From Cryptomeria japonica (Eukaryota > Streptophyta > Pinopsida > Cupressales > Cupressaceae), in the NCBI RefSeq assembly GCF_030272615.1, contig NC_081409.1, positions 878,823,220 through 878,887,219 of the forward strand: 64,000 nucleotides of DNA, in the 5' to 3' direction. The notes below the pieces were generated by a model. That model saw only the letters and a program-made list of their open reading frames with translations, searched no databases and was not told where the DNA came from. Shown piece after piece: positions 1-10,556 of this stretch; position 1 is the stretch's first letter, and each line of letters starts with the position of its first letter. Position numbers and translations under genes: made by a program.

Positions 1-468
1 TCTTAACAACTTACTTGTTATATCCTTTTCTTCAATAGTTCCACCTGCTCCTTTGATTTGATTGACAATCTCCTTTAGTCTTGTACTGTACTGAGTTATG
101 TTCCCACCTTCATTCGTCCTCATAGATTCAAGTTGTCCTCTTAGACTATCTACTTTTGCTCTTTGAACATGTTCATCTCCTCCATATACTGATATGAGCT
201 TATCCCACATAGCCTTTGCACCATTGCAGCCTTCTAGATCATTAAACTTTGAATCGATCAATGCAGATGTTATTTCAATCATTGCTTGAATATGTTCTTG
301 CTTTGCCTTTATCTCTTCCATAGTCAATGGATAGGTGCTCGCTATAACAAAATCATTCTCCAGATAGTATACAACATATTCTCCAACTCTTGATAGATGC
401 AGCTTCATTCTTTTCTGCCATGTAGAGAAACTTGACGTGTTCAGCTTCGGTGCATCCCTCTTATACAT
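1..468 (-). CDS. copia gag, UBN2 type, 5' part (runs off window)
   Basis: The minus strand is open from an ATG at 466-468 to the window edge (156 codons). It is preceded by an in-frame TGA, which supports this start. The reading contains the UBN2/Retrotran_gag pattern of plant copia elements: an N-terminal block with SFSTWQKRMKLHL, then AKAMWDKLISVYGGDEHV, then SLRGQLESMR and ITQYSTRLKEIVNQIK. Gag builds the particle that holds the retrotransposon RNA. No stop or frameshift occurs here, unlike the related gag at 2847-3340, so this copy looks younger. The zinc knuckle and pol would lie left of the window. Family assignment is solid; activity cannot be judged from a fragment. Confidence 0.8.
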   Translation of the reverse strand, partial: MYKRDAPKLNTSSFSTWQKRMKLHLSRVGEYVVYYLENDFVIASTYPLTMEEIKAKQEHIQAMIEITSALIDSKFNDLEGCNGAKAMWDKLISVYGGDEHVQRAKVDSLRGQLESMRTNEGGNITQYSTRLKEIVNQIKGAGGTIEEKDITSKLLR

Positions 469-518
469 CTTTGTATCTTTGACTCAAGTGCCTTTAAACT
501 TTTCTTCCAGAGTCCAAT

Positions 519-530
519 GCTCTGATACCA
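519..530 (-). other. Primer binding site of minus-strand copia
   Basis: The minus strand reads TGGTATCAGAGC, the usual copia primer site complementary to the 3' end of initiator Met-tRNA. It lies two bases from the LTR end at 533 and upstream of the gag start, fixing this element's orientation. Confidence 0.85.
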
Positions 531-532
531 AT

Positions 533-2057
533 TGATAGTTCTGATACTTAATGTAAGTACAGATCCAAGAGCCAACAAGATGAGAGGGGGGGGGTGAATC
601 ATACAAACTTAATCATCCATAAAAACATCAGATTCAACCTCGGTAACATATACTTCAGTAATAAAACCAAAATTGTTAAACATGCAAACTCAAAAGCATA
701 TAAACATCATAAACCTCATAACACCAAATTTAACGTGGAAACCCAAGTAGGGAAAAACCATTGTAGGATTTTGGACCCACTAAGAAATATACTCTTCTAG
801 AGTGTGCTCGGTTAAAAGCAAATCCTGTTAAAGATTACAAACACATTGCTAGATGTGACCCGGTTAAGGGATTTCCCTCAGATCTGTTAGGATCTTCACC
901 TTGTTAGAAGTGACCTTATTAAAGGATTTCAAACACTCAATCAGAATGTCACCTTGCTAGAGGGTTTTACAAATAAGATTGTTAAGTCCACTCGGTTAAG
1001 AGATTTTCTGTCACTTTCACAAAATAACAGTAATAAAAAGCTATCTGCAACTTCACATCTAAAATACTAAAGAAGATTCCTATTTGTTCAATACAATCTA
1101 GACATAGAACTAATCTTGTCTATCTGTTGGGCTTCTCTACTCTGTTATTCAAACAGGTCTTCAAGCTTTTGTGCTTGGTAATCACTATGTAGCATCCTTG
1201 TGCATACACTTGCCCGCATGCATTATTTATCAATAGTTTCCTATTTATAAACAATTAGCTAACCGATTAATCTCCTTGATCACATTTCCCATGATCAATC
1301 ATAGCCATCAGATCTTCAATCTTATCTAGGTTCAATGCATCTTTCGATCTGAAAACATTTTACCCCGCCTTGGAACTTGCATACATTTCTTGGAACTTGT
1401 GCTAGGGTATTGCGGTTCAATCTAAGATGTAGATCTTCATGCTAACTTTCCTTTGCCTTAGATTCATTAACAAACTTCATGCACGACTCACCAATCATTT
1501 AATCAATTCCAGCTCATTAGCTTCCTTCATTAAATAATGCATGTAAACATTTAATGCATTCTATTATAGCTCAGTTACAACTCGGTAACAACTCGGTGAA
1601 TACTAAACTTCACTCGGTAGACATTCCGCCTTTATTAACTGATAGCGATAACCTTAGGGTTTACCGACTAGGTTCCTTACTTGGTAACATAGTATAGTAT
1701 TAACCTTTACAATTTACAACATATGTATGATGTTAAAACAATCTAAACATCATGATCTCATCATTGTCTGACTTGGTAATAGTTGCCCATTGAATACCTT
1801 ATTCATCCTCTTATTCATCATATTCTCTCCTGTGTCTTTTACCAACATCTTTATACTCTTTAAATCATACTTCTCAAGATATGGCAAAATCATAGTGAAT
1901 TAGAAAATCAATTTCTTGACATCAATGACAAAATAATAATATCAAGACAGTAAACATCTTTAATCAGTTATATCCATAATCATCAACAACTTTCTCAATA
2001 TCCTTATTGAAATGCCAACAATCTTTCATTGTCTGTTATAATGCTATATTGCCAACA
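533..2057 (-). mobile_element. 5' LTR of minus-strand copia (nested)
   Basis: On the minus strand the segment begins TGTTGGCAAT (2057 leftwards) and ends ..ATCA at 533, giving TG..CA ends and a length of 1525 bp. It adjoins the PBS at 519-530. It shares a C-run near the 3' end (a GGTGAATC block at 590-600 on the plus strand) and the GGAAACCCAA..GGGAAAAACCA block at 735-760 with the plus-strand copia LTRs, so the two elements are related families. At its right edge the sequence passes straight into the middle of another copia LTR, showing a nested insertion. Confidence 0.75.
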
Positions 2058-2776
2058 TCTCGTTGTTCTCTAACAATTACAATAGTTAAATCCCTTAACC
2101 GGGTAAGCTTTAACATGCTTAGTGTTTTCTAAATCCTCTAACCAAGTGATCCATTAGCTTGGATATTGAAATCCTCTATTGTGGTTACTCCTAACAGGGT
2201 ATTGCTTTTAACAGGGCATTGTAGTCAATCCGTTAATCGGGTGGTCCTTAATCAGATCTGTTCTTAACATGACATTTTTGGTAAAGCTTCTAACAAGGCT
2301 TGGCTCCTAACAGGGTGAACTTCAGAAGAGTTCTAAATACTTGTGGGTGTTCATCCCCACCGTGGTTTTTCCCATTTGGGTTTCCACATCAAAAATCATT
2401 GTGTCAAGTGGTGAATGGTTTTTGTGGTTATGTTTTGATATGGTTAATTTGTTTAACTAGTAAAGCCACTTAAATGTGTTAAGATGACCGACAGTGATTT
2501 GAAATATGCTTTTACTAATGTTAGTAAAGTGTTTTGATGTTTTGGTTAAATGGTTTGAGAGTTTTAGATCTATTACACTGTTATTTTGTTATGCCAATCA
2601 ACCGGTAAAATGATAGAGCAGTTGCAGTTTGTAGTTCAGTGTTTAAACCAATTTGTTCAGAGATTGATTTATGAGTTGGGTTTTGAGTTTGGTGAAAGTT
2701 TAGTTTATTTTCTATCTACTGATTCACCCCCCCTCTTAGTATTTGTCTAGATCCTTATTGATTCATCATATCATCA
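2058..2776 (+). mobile_element. Truncated 5' LTR of plus-strand copia
   Basis: From 2063 to 2776 the sequence matches 7979-8686, the second half of the 3' LTR, ending in the same TCATCATATCATCA. The first half of this LTR is missing in the window because the minus-strand copia lies at the break point; it should reappear left of coordinate 1 if the insertion is simple. The matching parts differ by scattered substitutions and small indels, so the insertion is not recent. Confidence 0.8.
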
Positions 2777-2778
2777 AT

Positions 2779-2790
2779 TGGCATCAGAGC
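2779..2790 (+). other. Primer binding site of plus-strand copia
   Basis: TGGCATCAGAGC differs by one base (T to C at the fourth position) from the initiator Met-tRNA complement. It lies two bases after the LTR end at 2776. Confidence 0.8.
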
Positions 2791-2846
2791 ATTCTAGTTC
2801 CTCTAGCATCTAAGCCTAACAACTTGAGGTAAAGATCTAGAAGAAC

Positions 2847-5800
2847 ATGATGAAGAAAGAAGGTCCAAAGTTCAATAGGGAAAAATATAGAATCTAGAGT
2901 GATAGGATGAAGATCTATATCAAAATCTTAGGAAGTGAATACTGGGAACATGTTGTTACCAAATATACCTTGCCTAGTGGGATTTTGTCTAATGATCAAA
3001 AGAAGGAGCAACAAGAGAATAATCAAGCATTGGAGGCCATTATTAGTTCCTTGTCCGATTCAGAGTATGTTGATGTCCATGGTTTGGAGACCGCTTATGA
3101 TGTGTGGAAGAAACTTGAGGATATCTATAGCGGTGATGAGCATGTGAAGATTGCCAAAGAGGAGAGTCTAAGAGGTAAATTTGATGACATGCAGATGGTT
3201 GAAGCTAAGAATATTCAACAGTATAGTCAGAGGATCAAGGAGATAGTCGGTGAGATCAAAAGTGTTGGTGGTAAAGTGGAGGATACTACAGTGGTTAGTA
3301 AGGTTTTGATAACCCTTCTATGTGTCTACGATATCTGAGTTGCAGCCATTAAGGAACTCAAGTCTATTGATAAATCAAAGGTAACTCTAGACTCTATCAT
3401 TGGTAAGCTGACTAATTTTGAACTAAATGGTTATGATGGAAGTGTTCAAAAATTAGAGTTTGCATTTAGAGCTTCAGTTTCTAATCCACCAGTAAGGAAA
3501 AGCAGAGAAGTCAGTCGCAGTTATGAGTTTAGATCCAACAAAGAAGTTGATGATGAAGACATTTTGATCGAACTTGAAGCATTGTTGGCCAAGCGGTTAC
3601 CCAGAGGTACTAGTAAGTACATAGGTAAATTACCTTTGAAGTGTTTTGCATGTAACCAGATTGGACATATTGCAGCTAACTATCCAAATGGAGACAATGA
3701 GAATAAACATGAGAAGTATAAGAAGTACACATGAAAAGGTAAAAGAGACTGTCTCATTGCAGTTGATGGAGGAATCACATATGAGGAATCTGAGGGAGAT
3801 GCAAATTAAGACATTGTCTATGTTGCCATTAAAGAGGAGACATCTGATAAGGAGGCATTAGTTTATCGCATGGATAGTTCAGATGATTGGATTATAGATA
3901 GTGGTTGTTCACATCACATGATCGGTGATCGGAGTAAGTTTCTTACTTTGAAGGAATTTGATGGAGGTGTTGTGAGGTTTGGAAATGACTCACCCTACAT
4001 GGTAAAAGGAAAGGGAACCATTTCTCTTAATGGAAAGAGCAGTGCAAATGATGTCTATTGGGTTGGAGGATTGAAACACAATCTTTTGAGTGTAGCTCAA
4101 CTCAATAACAAAGGTTATCCACTAGAATTCAAGAATGGAATCAAAATATATGGAAGCAAAGGTGAACTAGTTGCAACCGGCAAGCAAACAAAAGGTAACT
4201 TATTTCACCTGAATCCTAAAGTCAACAAATGTTTAATTGCTAAAGTAGATGATAGTTGGCTTTGGCATTGAAGATTTTGTCATGTAAATTTTGATAACAT
4301 TGTCAAAGTCAGTAAGTCCAAGATGGTAAGAGGTTTTCCTCATTTGGACAAATCGGTGAATTCCCTGTGTAAGGAATGTCAGTTAGGGAAGATGACATCC
4401 TCAACTTTTAAGAGAAAATCTTTCTTAGCGGAACATCAACTAGATTTGGTTCATACAGACCTCTATTGACCAATAAGGACTAGAAGTATTCAAGGTGATC
4501 TATATTTTATGATCTTCACTGATGATTGCTCAAGAATGATGTGGGTCACATTCTTGAAGTACAAAACTGAAGCCTTTAGTGAGTTCAAGTCATTTAGGGC
4601 CTTAGCTGAAAAGGAAAGTGGAAAGAAGATAAAGTGCCTTAGAACTGATCAAGGTGGCGAATTTACTTCAGAGGAATTCAATAGATATTGTGAAGACAAT
4701 GGAATTAAGAGGCAACTTTCTGCACCTAGGACACCACAACAAAATGGTATTGCAGAGAGGAACAATTGGTCAGTTGTTGAAGCTGCTAGAACTATGCTAA
4801 TACAAGGAGGTGTAGCTAATACTTTATGGAGAGAAGTTGTCAGCACAACTATCTACACTATGAACCGGATATTTTTTAAAAGAGGTAAGGATAAAACTCC
4901 TTATGAATACTGGTATGGTAGATCACCCAATGTTAGTTACTTTAAGGTTTTTGGCAGTAAATTTTTTATCAAGAGAGGTAACTATGTTGGTAAGTTTGCT
5001 GCTAAGAGTGATGAAGACATATTTCTTTATTACTCCACCAGGAGAAAAGCCTACAAATGTTACAACAACCAGACAAAGAAGATCATTGAAAGTGTTGATG
5101 TCCAAGTGGATGATTGTCCTGAAGATTCAGGAGAAACCAATGAGGAGAAGAAGGAAGATGAACCTTACATACTGATTTTGGAGCTAGAACCGGTGAAGCC
5201 AAAAGTTTGTGAAATGAATGTTGATGCAGTACAAGTTCAACTGGAATAGGTAGATTCTGCAGAAGATGAAGATAGCGAGGAAGAAGAACCTGATGATAAT
5301 GATCATGTTATTCCAAGGTATGTTAGACTCAATCATAATCCTGATCAGATTATTGGAGATAAAGATGTTGGCGTGTTAACCAGAAGAAGAATTAGAGAGA
5401 ATTCATGTATGATCTCTACTATTGAGCCTAGAACAACAAAGGAAGCCTTTGGAGATCATCACTCGATCAAGGCTATGGAAGAAGAGCTTTACCAGATTGA
5501 GAAGAACAATACATGGACCCTCGTACCTAGACTAGTGAACAAAAATGTAATAGGTACTAAATGGGTATTCAAAAATAAACTAAATGAAGATGGAGTAGTA
5601 ATCAGAAAAAAAGCCAGATTGGTATGCAAAGGTTATGCACAAGAAGAAGGAGAAGAATATGGAGAAACATTTGCACCAGTTGCTAGATTGGAAGGTGTTA
5701 GGACTCTACTTGCATTAGCAACATATGGGGGATTCAAATTATATCAGATGAATGTGAAGTCAACATTTATAAAGAATATTAGAAGAGGAAGTCTATATTG

Positions 5801-6948
5801 ATCAGCCAGGTGGTTATACTTTTACTGATGCAAAGGATATGGCACGTCCAAAGTACACAAGGCACTATACGGTTTGAAGCAAGCACCAAGAGCATGGTAT
5901 GAAAGACTACATTCACACTTGGTGAAGATAGGTTTTCAGAGAACCAGTGAAGACAATAATATATATCTCAAGAGTGAAGGAGATAAGATACTAGTTAGTG
6001 AGCTATTTGTGGATGATATCATTTTTGGAGGTAATGATGACATGAGTGATGACTTTGAAAATGACATGAAAAGTGAATTTGAGATGTGTCAGGTAGGAGA
6101 GATAAAATTCTTCATAGGTTTGCAAATTCAACATATGAAGAATGGTATTTTTATCACACAGTCCAAATATGTGAAAGAAGTATTGAAGACATTTGGAATG
6201 GGAGACTATAAACAAGTTGGGACACTGATGGTTACATGTTGTAAACCGTGTAAGGAGGATGATGCCACATCCGTTGATGAAAAAGAGTAGATATCTATGA
6301 TAGGGAAACTGCATTATGTTGTTCACAGCAGATCGGATATTTCTCATGCAGTTGGATTAGTTGCCATATTTGAAAAAAAAATGGAGACACACATGGTAGC
6401 CACTAAAAGAATATTCAGATATTTGAAAGGTACTATTGATTATGGATTATGGTATCCATATGTAGGTAATTTTGATTTGAAAGTTTATACAGATGCAGAT
6501 TGGGTAGGAAATGTTGATGACAAGAAGAGAACAACCAGAGGTGCATTCTTTCTTGGAGGAAGGCTTGTATCTTGGAGCAGCAAGAAGTAGAGTTGTATAT
6601 CACAGTCCACTGCTGAAGCTGAATATGTTGCAGCTTATATGAATTGTACCCAGGAAATCTGGATGAAACACATTCTGGAAGGATTCAAGTTGAAGATCAC
6701 AGAATCGATAAAAAATTTTATGTGATAACACCAATGCAATAAATATTTCAAAGAACCCAGTGTTGCATGCTAGAACCAAGCATATTGAGCTGAAATATCA
6801 TTTCTTGAGAGAGAAAGTGCAGAGTAAAGATATGTTACTGAAACATGTATCTACTAAGGAACAACTAGCGGATATCTTTACTAAACCTCTGCCTAAGAAT
6901 ACTTTTGAGTGTCTTAGAGGTCAGCTAGGGGTTGTGCCCCTACATTAG
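2847..6948 (+). pseudogene. Decayed copia gag-pol polyprotein
   Basis: One frame from ATG 2847 can be followed through the whole polyprotein in Ty1/copia order. UBN2 gag lies at 2900-3340. A zinc knuckle at 3642-3689 reads CFACNQIGHIAANY, its last Cys replaced by Tyr. The protease motif is WIIDSGCSHHM (~3888). The integrase has the acidic residues around 4458 and in RTDQGGEF, then QQNGIAERN. The RT has FVDDIIFGG near 6010. The RNase H has YTDADWVG (6490) and STAEAEYVAA, and the frame ends near EQLADIFTKPLPKN. In-frame stops lie at 2895, 3336, 3732, 3807, 4269, 4467, 5247, 6288 and 6588. A frameshift region lies at about 5770-5860, and an extra A in the run near 6707 shifts the end. RT motif A reads QMNVKS, with the catalytic Asp changed to Asn. 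Clearly inactive. Confidence 0.93.
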
Positions 6949-7285
6949 GTCAATTGTGCAGATGTGGAAGACATTAGTCCCGGAGCTAATTGAAGAATCT
7001 TGAAGTAGGATTGGTGTAGAGTGGAGCTATTCCACAGGGGGAGCAACAAGCTGCAGATTGTTGTTGCAAAATAATGAAGTATGACACTGAATGTTTTACT
7101 TTCACTTTAGCATTGTTGTCAAAGGGGGAGAAGAACTGTTAACCAATTACCAGCTGAAGACACAGAGACTCAGTTGAGGGAGAGTACATGGAAAAATGTA
7201 AACCACGATTCCTATACTTGTGTATGTGCATTACTCTCAATCATCACAATTAAAGGGTATTGCTATTTGTATTACCATCATTGCC
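6949..7285 (+). other. Copia 3' untranslated region with several purine tracts
   Basis: This stretch between the polyprotein end and the final PPT holds no coding sequence. It carries three purine blocks of the same type: CAGGGGGAGCAA near 7036, AAAGGGGGAGAA at 7121-7132, and the true PPT at 7286. Repeated PPT-like tracts upstream of the 3' LTR are described for the Sirevirus lineage of copia elements; the DSGC protease motif is compatible with that, but lineage needs a tree. Confidence 0.55.
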
Positions 7286-7297
7286 AAAGGGGGAGAT
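7286..7297 (+). other. Polypurine tract of plus-strand copia
   Basis: AAAGGGGGAGAT lies immediately before the 3' LTR start TGTTGGC at 7298, as expected for the plus-strand primer site. Confidence 0.85.
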
Positions 7298-8686
7298 TGT
7301 TGGCATTTGCATGAAGATTGCATTGATGAACTATTATATTGTCATTGATGTCAATTGTAATTGATAATAGAGTTGTATTGCAACCGGTAGTTGAGCAAGT
7401 GAAGGAAACTGGTATTACTAGTAAAACAGTAAGATCAACCGGTAACCTTACCTGTTGATATGCCAAACCCTAACCAATGGAGCTTGGTGAATCGGTTATG
7501 TTGATCTATGATCAAATGGTGATCGGAGATGATTATGCCATGTATGCATGATGCATGTGATGAGTTTCAAAGTTGTTTTGACATGTAGAGATCTGTTTTA
7601 TCTTAGGAATGAGCGAATGTGTAGCATGAAGTGGAAACCATGTGATGAGTTACAAGACTCGATGAGCGGTGATCCAGGAGCGGTCGAGGTTGTCTTGTAC
7701 AATGTGCAGATGATTTCTATGTAATCTAACAGTCATGTTTGAACCGATTTGTTTGTAATCTCTATGCGATCTTAAGATTTGTGATGTGTTACCAACCTAT
7801 TGTTTTGTTTATAAGGTTGATGAGTTATTTTGTTGTAGTGTTGGCAATTTTGGTTAAGTGTCAGGGTGATTGATTGTCAAACCAGAAGGAGTATATGTAG
7901 AATATTTGGAGGTAGATAGAAGCATGAAAAGGATCTGATCAAGCAAAGTAGTGCTATTACCAGATCAAAAAAACCCTGTTGTTCTCTAATAATTACAACA
8001 GTTAAATCCCTTAACCGGGTAAGCTTTAACAAGCTTAGTGTTTTCTAAATCCTCTAACCAGGTGATCCATTTGCTTGGATTTTGAAATCCTCTATCGAGG
8101 TTACTCCTAACAAGGTATTGCTTTTAACAGGGCATTGTAGTCAATCCCTTAACCGGGTGGTCCTTAACCGAATCTATTCTTAATAGGACATTTTTTGTAA
8201 ATATTCTAACAAGGCTTGGCTCCTAATAGGGTGAACTTTAGAAGAGTTCAGAATACTTGTGGGTATTCATCCTTACTGTGGTTTTTCCCATTTGGGTTTC
8301 CACGTCAAAAATCATTGTGTCAAGTGGTGAATGGTTTTTGTGGTTATGTTTTGATATGGTTAATTTGTTTAACTGGTAAAGCCACTTATATGTGTTAAGA
8401 TGTCTGACAGTAATCTGAAATGTGATTTTACTAATGTTAGTAAAGTGTTTTGATGTTTTGGTTAAATGGTTTGATATTTTCAGATCTATTACACTGTTAT
8501 TTTGTTATGCTAGTCAACCGATAAACTGATAAAGCAATTGCATTTTGTAGTTCAGTGTTTGAACTAATTTGTTCAAAGATTGATTTATGAGTTGGGTTTT
8601 GAGTTTGGTGAAAGTTTAGTTTGTTTTCTATCTATTGATTCACCCCCCCTCCCCTCTTAGTAGTTATCTGATTCATCATATCATCA
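7298..8686 (+). mobile_element. 3' LTR of plus-strand copia
   Basis: The LTR is 1389 bp with TG at 7298 and CA at 8686. Its second half matches 2063-2776. The PPT lies directly upstream. The block of short GGTT/AACC-rich phrases (for example 7985-8230) and the C-run at 8641-8655 are shared with the related minus-strand LTR at 533-2057. The bases after 8686 (TAAAT) may be one copy of a 5-bp target duplication; its partner lies outside the window. Confidence 0.85.
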
Positions 8687-10461
8687 TAAATAATGTAAGC
8701 AAAAACTGGTAGATTGAAATGAACTACTAAGAAATATATCAATCATTGAGAATATTAGTTTTCTTAACTATCTTAGCCCCCTTAAAAATATACAATTTAA
8801 TTCTAGCCTTAATAGAGTGGTGTTTAGACAAGGAGGTTGGATAAAATTAATGCAATTCTTATAAGTCTCTTTTAAAAAATAAAAGAAATGTTTATTAGCA
8901 TAGAATATATTGGAGTATCCAACGATTGTCTGAATGATTCCTATGAATTTTCTCAAAATCAATCTATAGACCTTCATATCAGTGGGTAACAGATTAGCTC
9001 TCAACATAGATGTTGAAGACCTCCCGCCCTTCAGGCTTTGCAAGACCTAGGCGGGTATACCTGCAATACTAATAATGTATAATGTACTAACCTTCAATAT
9101 CAAAACTAAGAAAATGCATCCTAATGAAAATATACCAAGGAACCTATCTAATGACTCAGATGTTGGCTATAATCTTGGTGTTCCAACCTTCACTCAACTT
9201 TTGGGATTGATTTCTACTCTAAAACTAACTCCTACACCATAAACTTAAAGATGCTTTGATTGAGTTAATTTGAAAGCAATTGAGAAAGTAGAATTAGTGC
9301 CTATCCCTAGGGTAACAAATTCAAGCAACAAAGTATTGTCTTGTTTACACAATGTATGAGTTATTCACAACTTTAATACCCAATGCATATGCCTTGCATG
9401 TACATTCTTGTAACAAATCCAAATTCTACTTAATGATCACCATAGTATGTGTTTGCATTATGGTAACATAATCATACAATTTAATTCTTTCTTTGAAAGA
9501 AACTTGAAATCAACATTACACATTCACCAACAATTGAGAAGACAAATCAATGCATCCTTGGTACATCAATTTATATAAAGCAAATACATAAAATGAGAGA
9601 CAATATGGAATTGTTTTTATTCATTTCATTCAAAAATGTCTATATACATTCATTTGCAATACAAGAAAGATTCTGAAACTATCTCTTATTAGTTCCTGCC
9701 ATGCCTGGAACTATTGCGGAGGGGCTGCAATTAACTATGATTAAACCAGATTTTAACAGCCAATGAAATCCTTTTGTTTTCTTGTGCGAAATTTTATGGT
9801 AATCTTTAATACAAGAAACTGACCATATTTTAACTAATGTTTACGAAAAATTGATTTTTTCAACTTTTGATTGGAAATACAAAGGCCTTCACGTTTCCCC
9901 ATAAGAGAGAAGGCAAGATTATCTAAGACATTGAGCTGACAAAACATGCGTGTTAGAGCTTTCATATTTGGAGTTTACCACTTGTGCAGAATGTTGCAGG
10001 TGGTGGCTGGCGTTTGGAAAGCTGCTCACGTGCCTTGTTTCTGCTATAACATTTTGCATGCATGCAAGGGAGTTCAAGCATTTTGTTTCCAATGAACTTG
10101 ACACATTTTAGTTTAGGCTAGAATCGTAAATTGACAATCTATTTTCAGAAGCTGGATCTGTCATAACACCCACAAAATTTGAATTTTTTAATTGAATGGT
10201 AGATCTGATATAAGTAGAAGTATTAAAACCAATTGTATTTATTAGTAATCAACCTGTCTCTGTAGGGGGGCGACCTCTTCTGTCCTGCTGAGGGTATGGA
10301 AAGTCTTTAGATCCTCCCAACACTTGCCAACTGTGTTCTTTATCTTTGTCTGGTTTACCAATTCATTGTACAAATCATAAATTCATACACTCTGTCCCAA
10401 TCTTCTCTCTCCCCTATTCCATCGCCTCTCTGACTTATCAACTCTTCATTCCTCAATTTTA
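8687..10461. other. AT-rich spacer, nothing recognised
   Basis: No reading frame with recognisable protein content, no tRNA and no terminal repeats were found on either strand. Short open frames (for example 8768-9043 minus) look like chance. The segment follows the copia 3' LTR and is probably old intergenic DNA. Confidence 0.5.
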
Positions 10462-10556
10462 GCTTCCTATGATTGGATTCATATTGGATTTATATTGGAT
10501 TCATATTGGCTTCCTATGATTCATAGATTGGATTCATATTGGCTTCCTATGATTTT
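10462..10556. repeat. Short direct repeats (GCTTCCTATGATT / ATTGGATTCAT)
   Basis: The block GCTTCCTATGATT occurs three times, separated by copies of ATTGGATTCATATTGG, giving an irregular minisatellite of about 95 bp. No function is evident. Confidence 0.75.

Noticed and set aside
8768-9043. 91-codon minus frame in the spacer
   Set aside because: No recognisable domain, hydrophobic AT-driven composition and no supporting signals.
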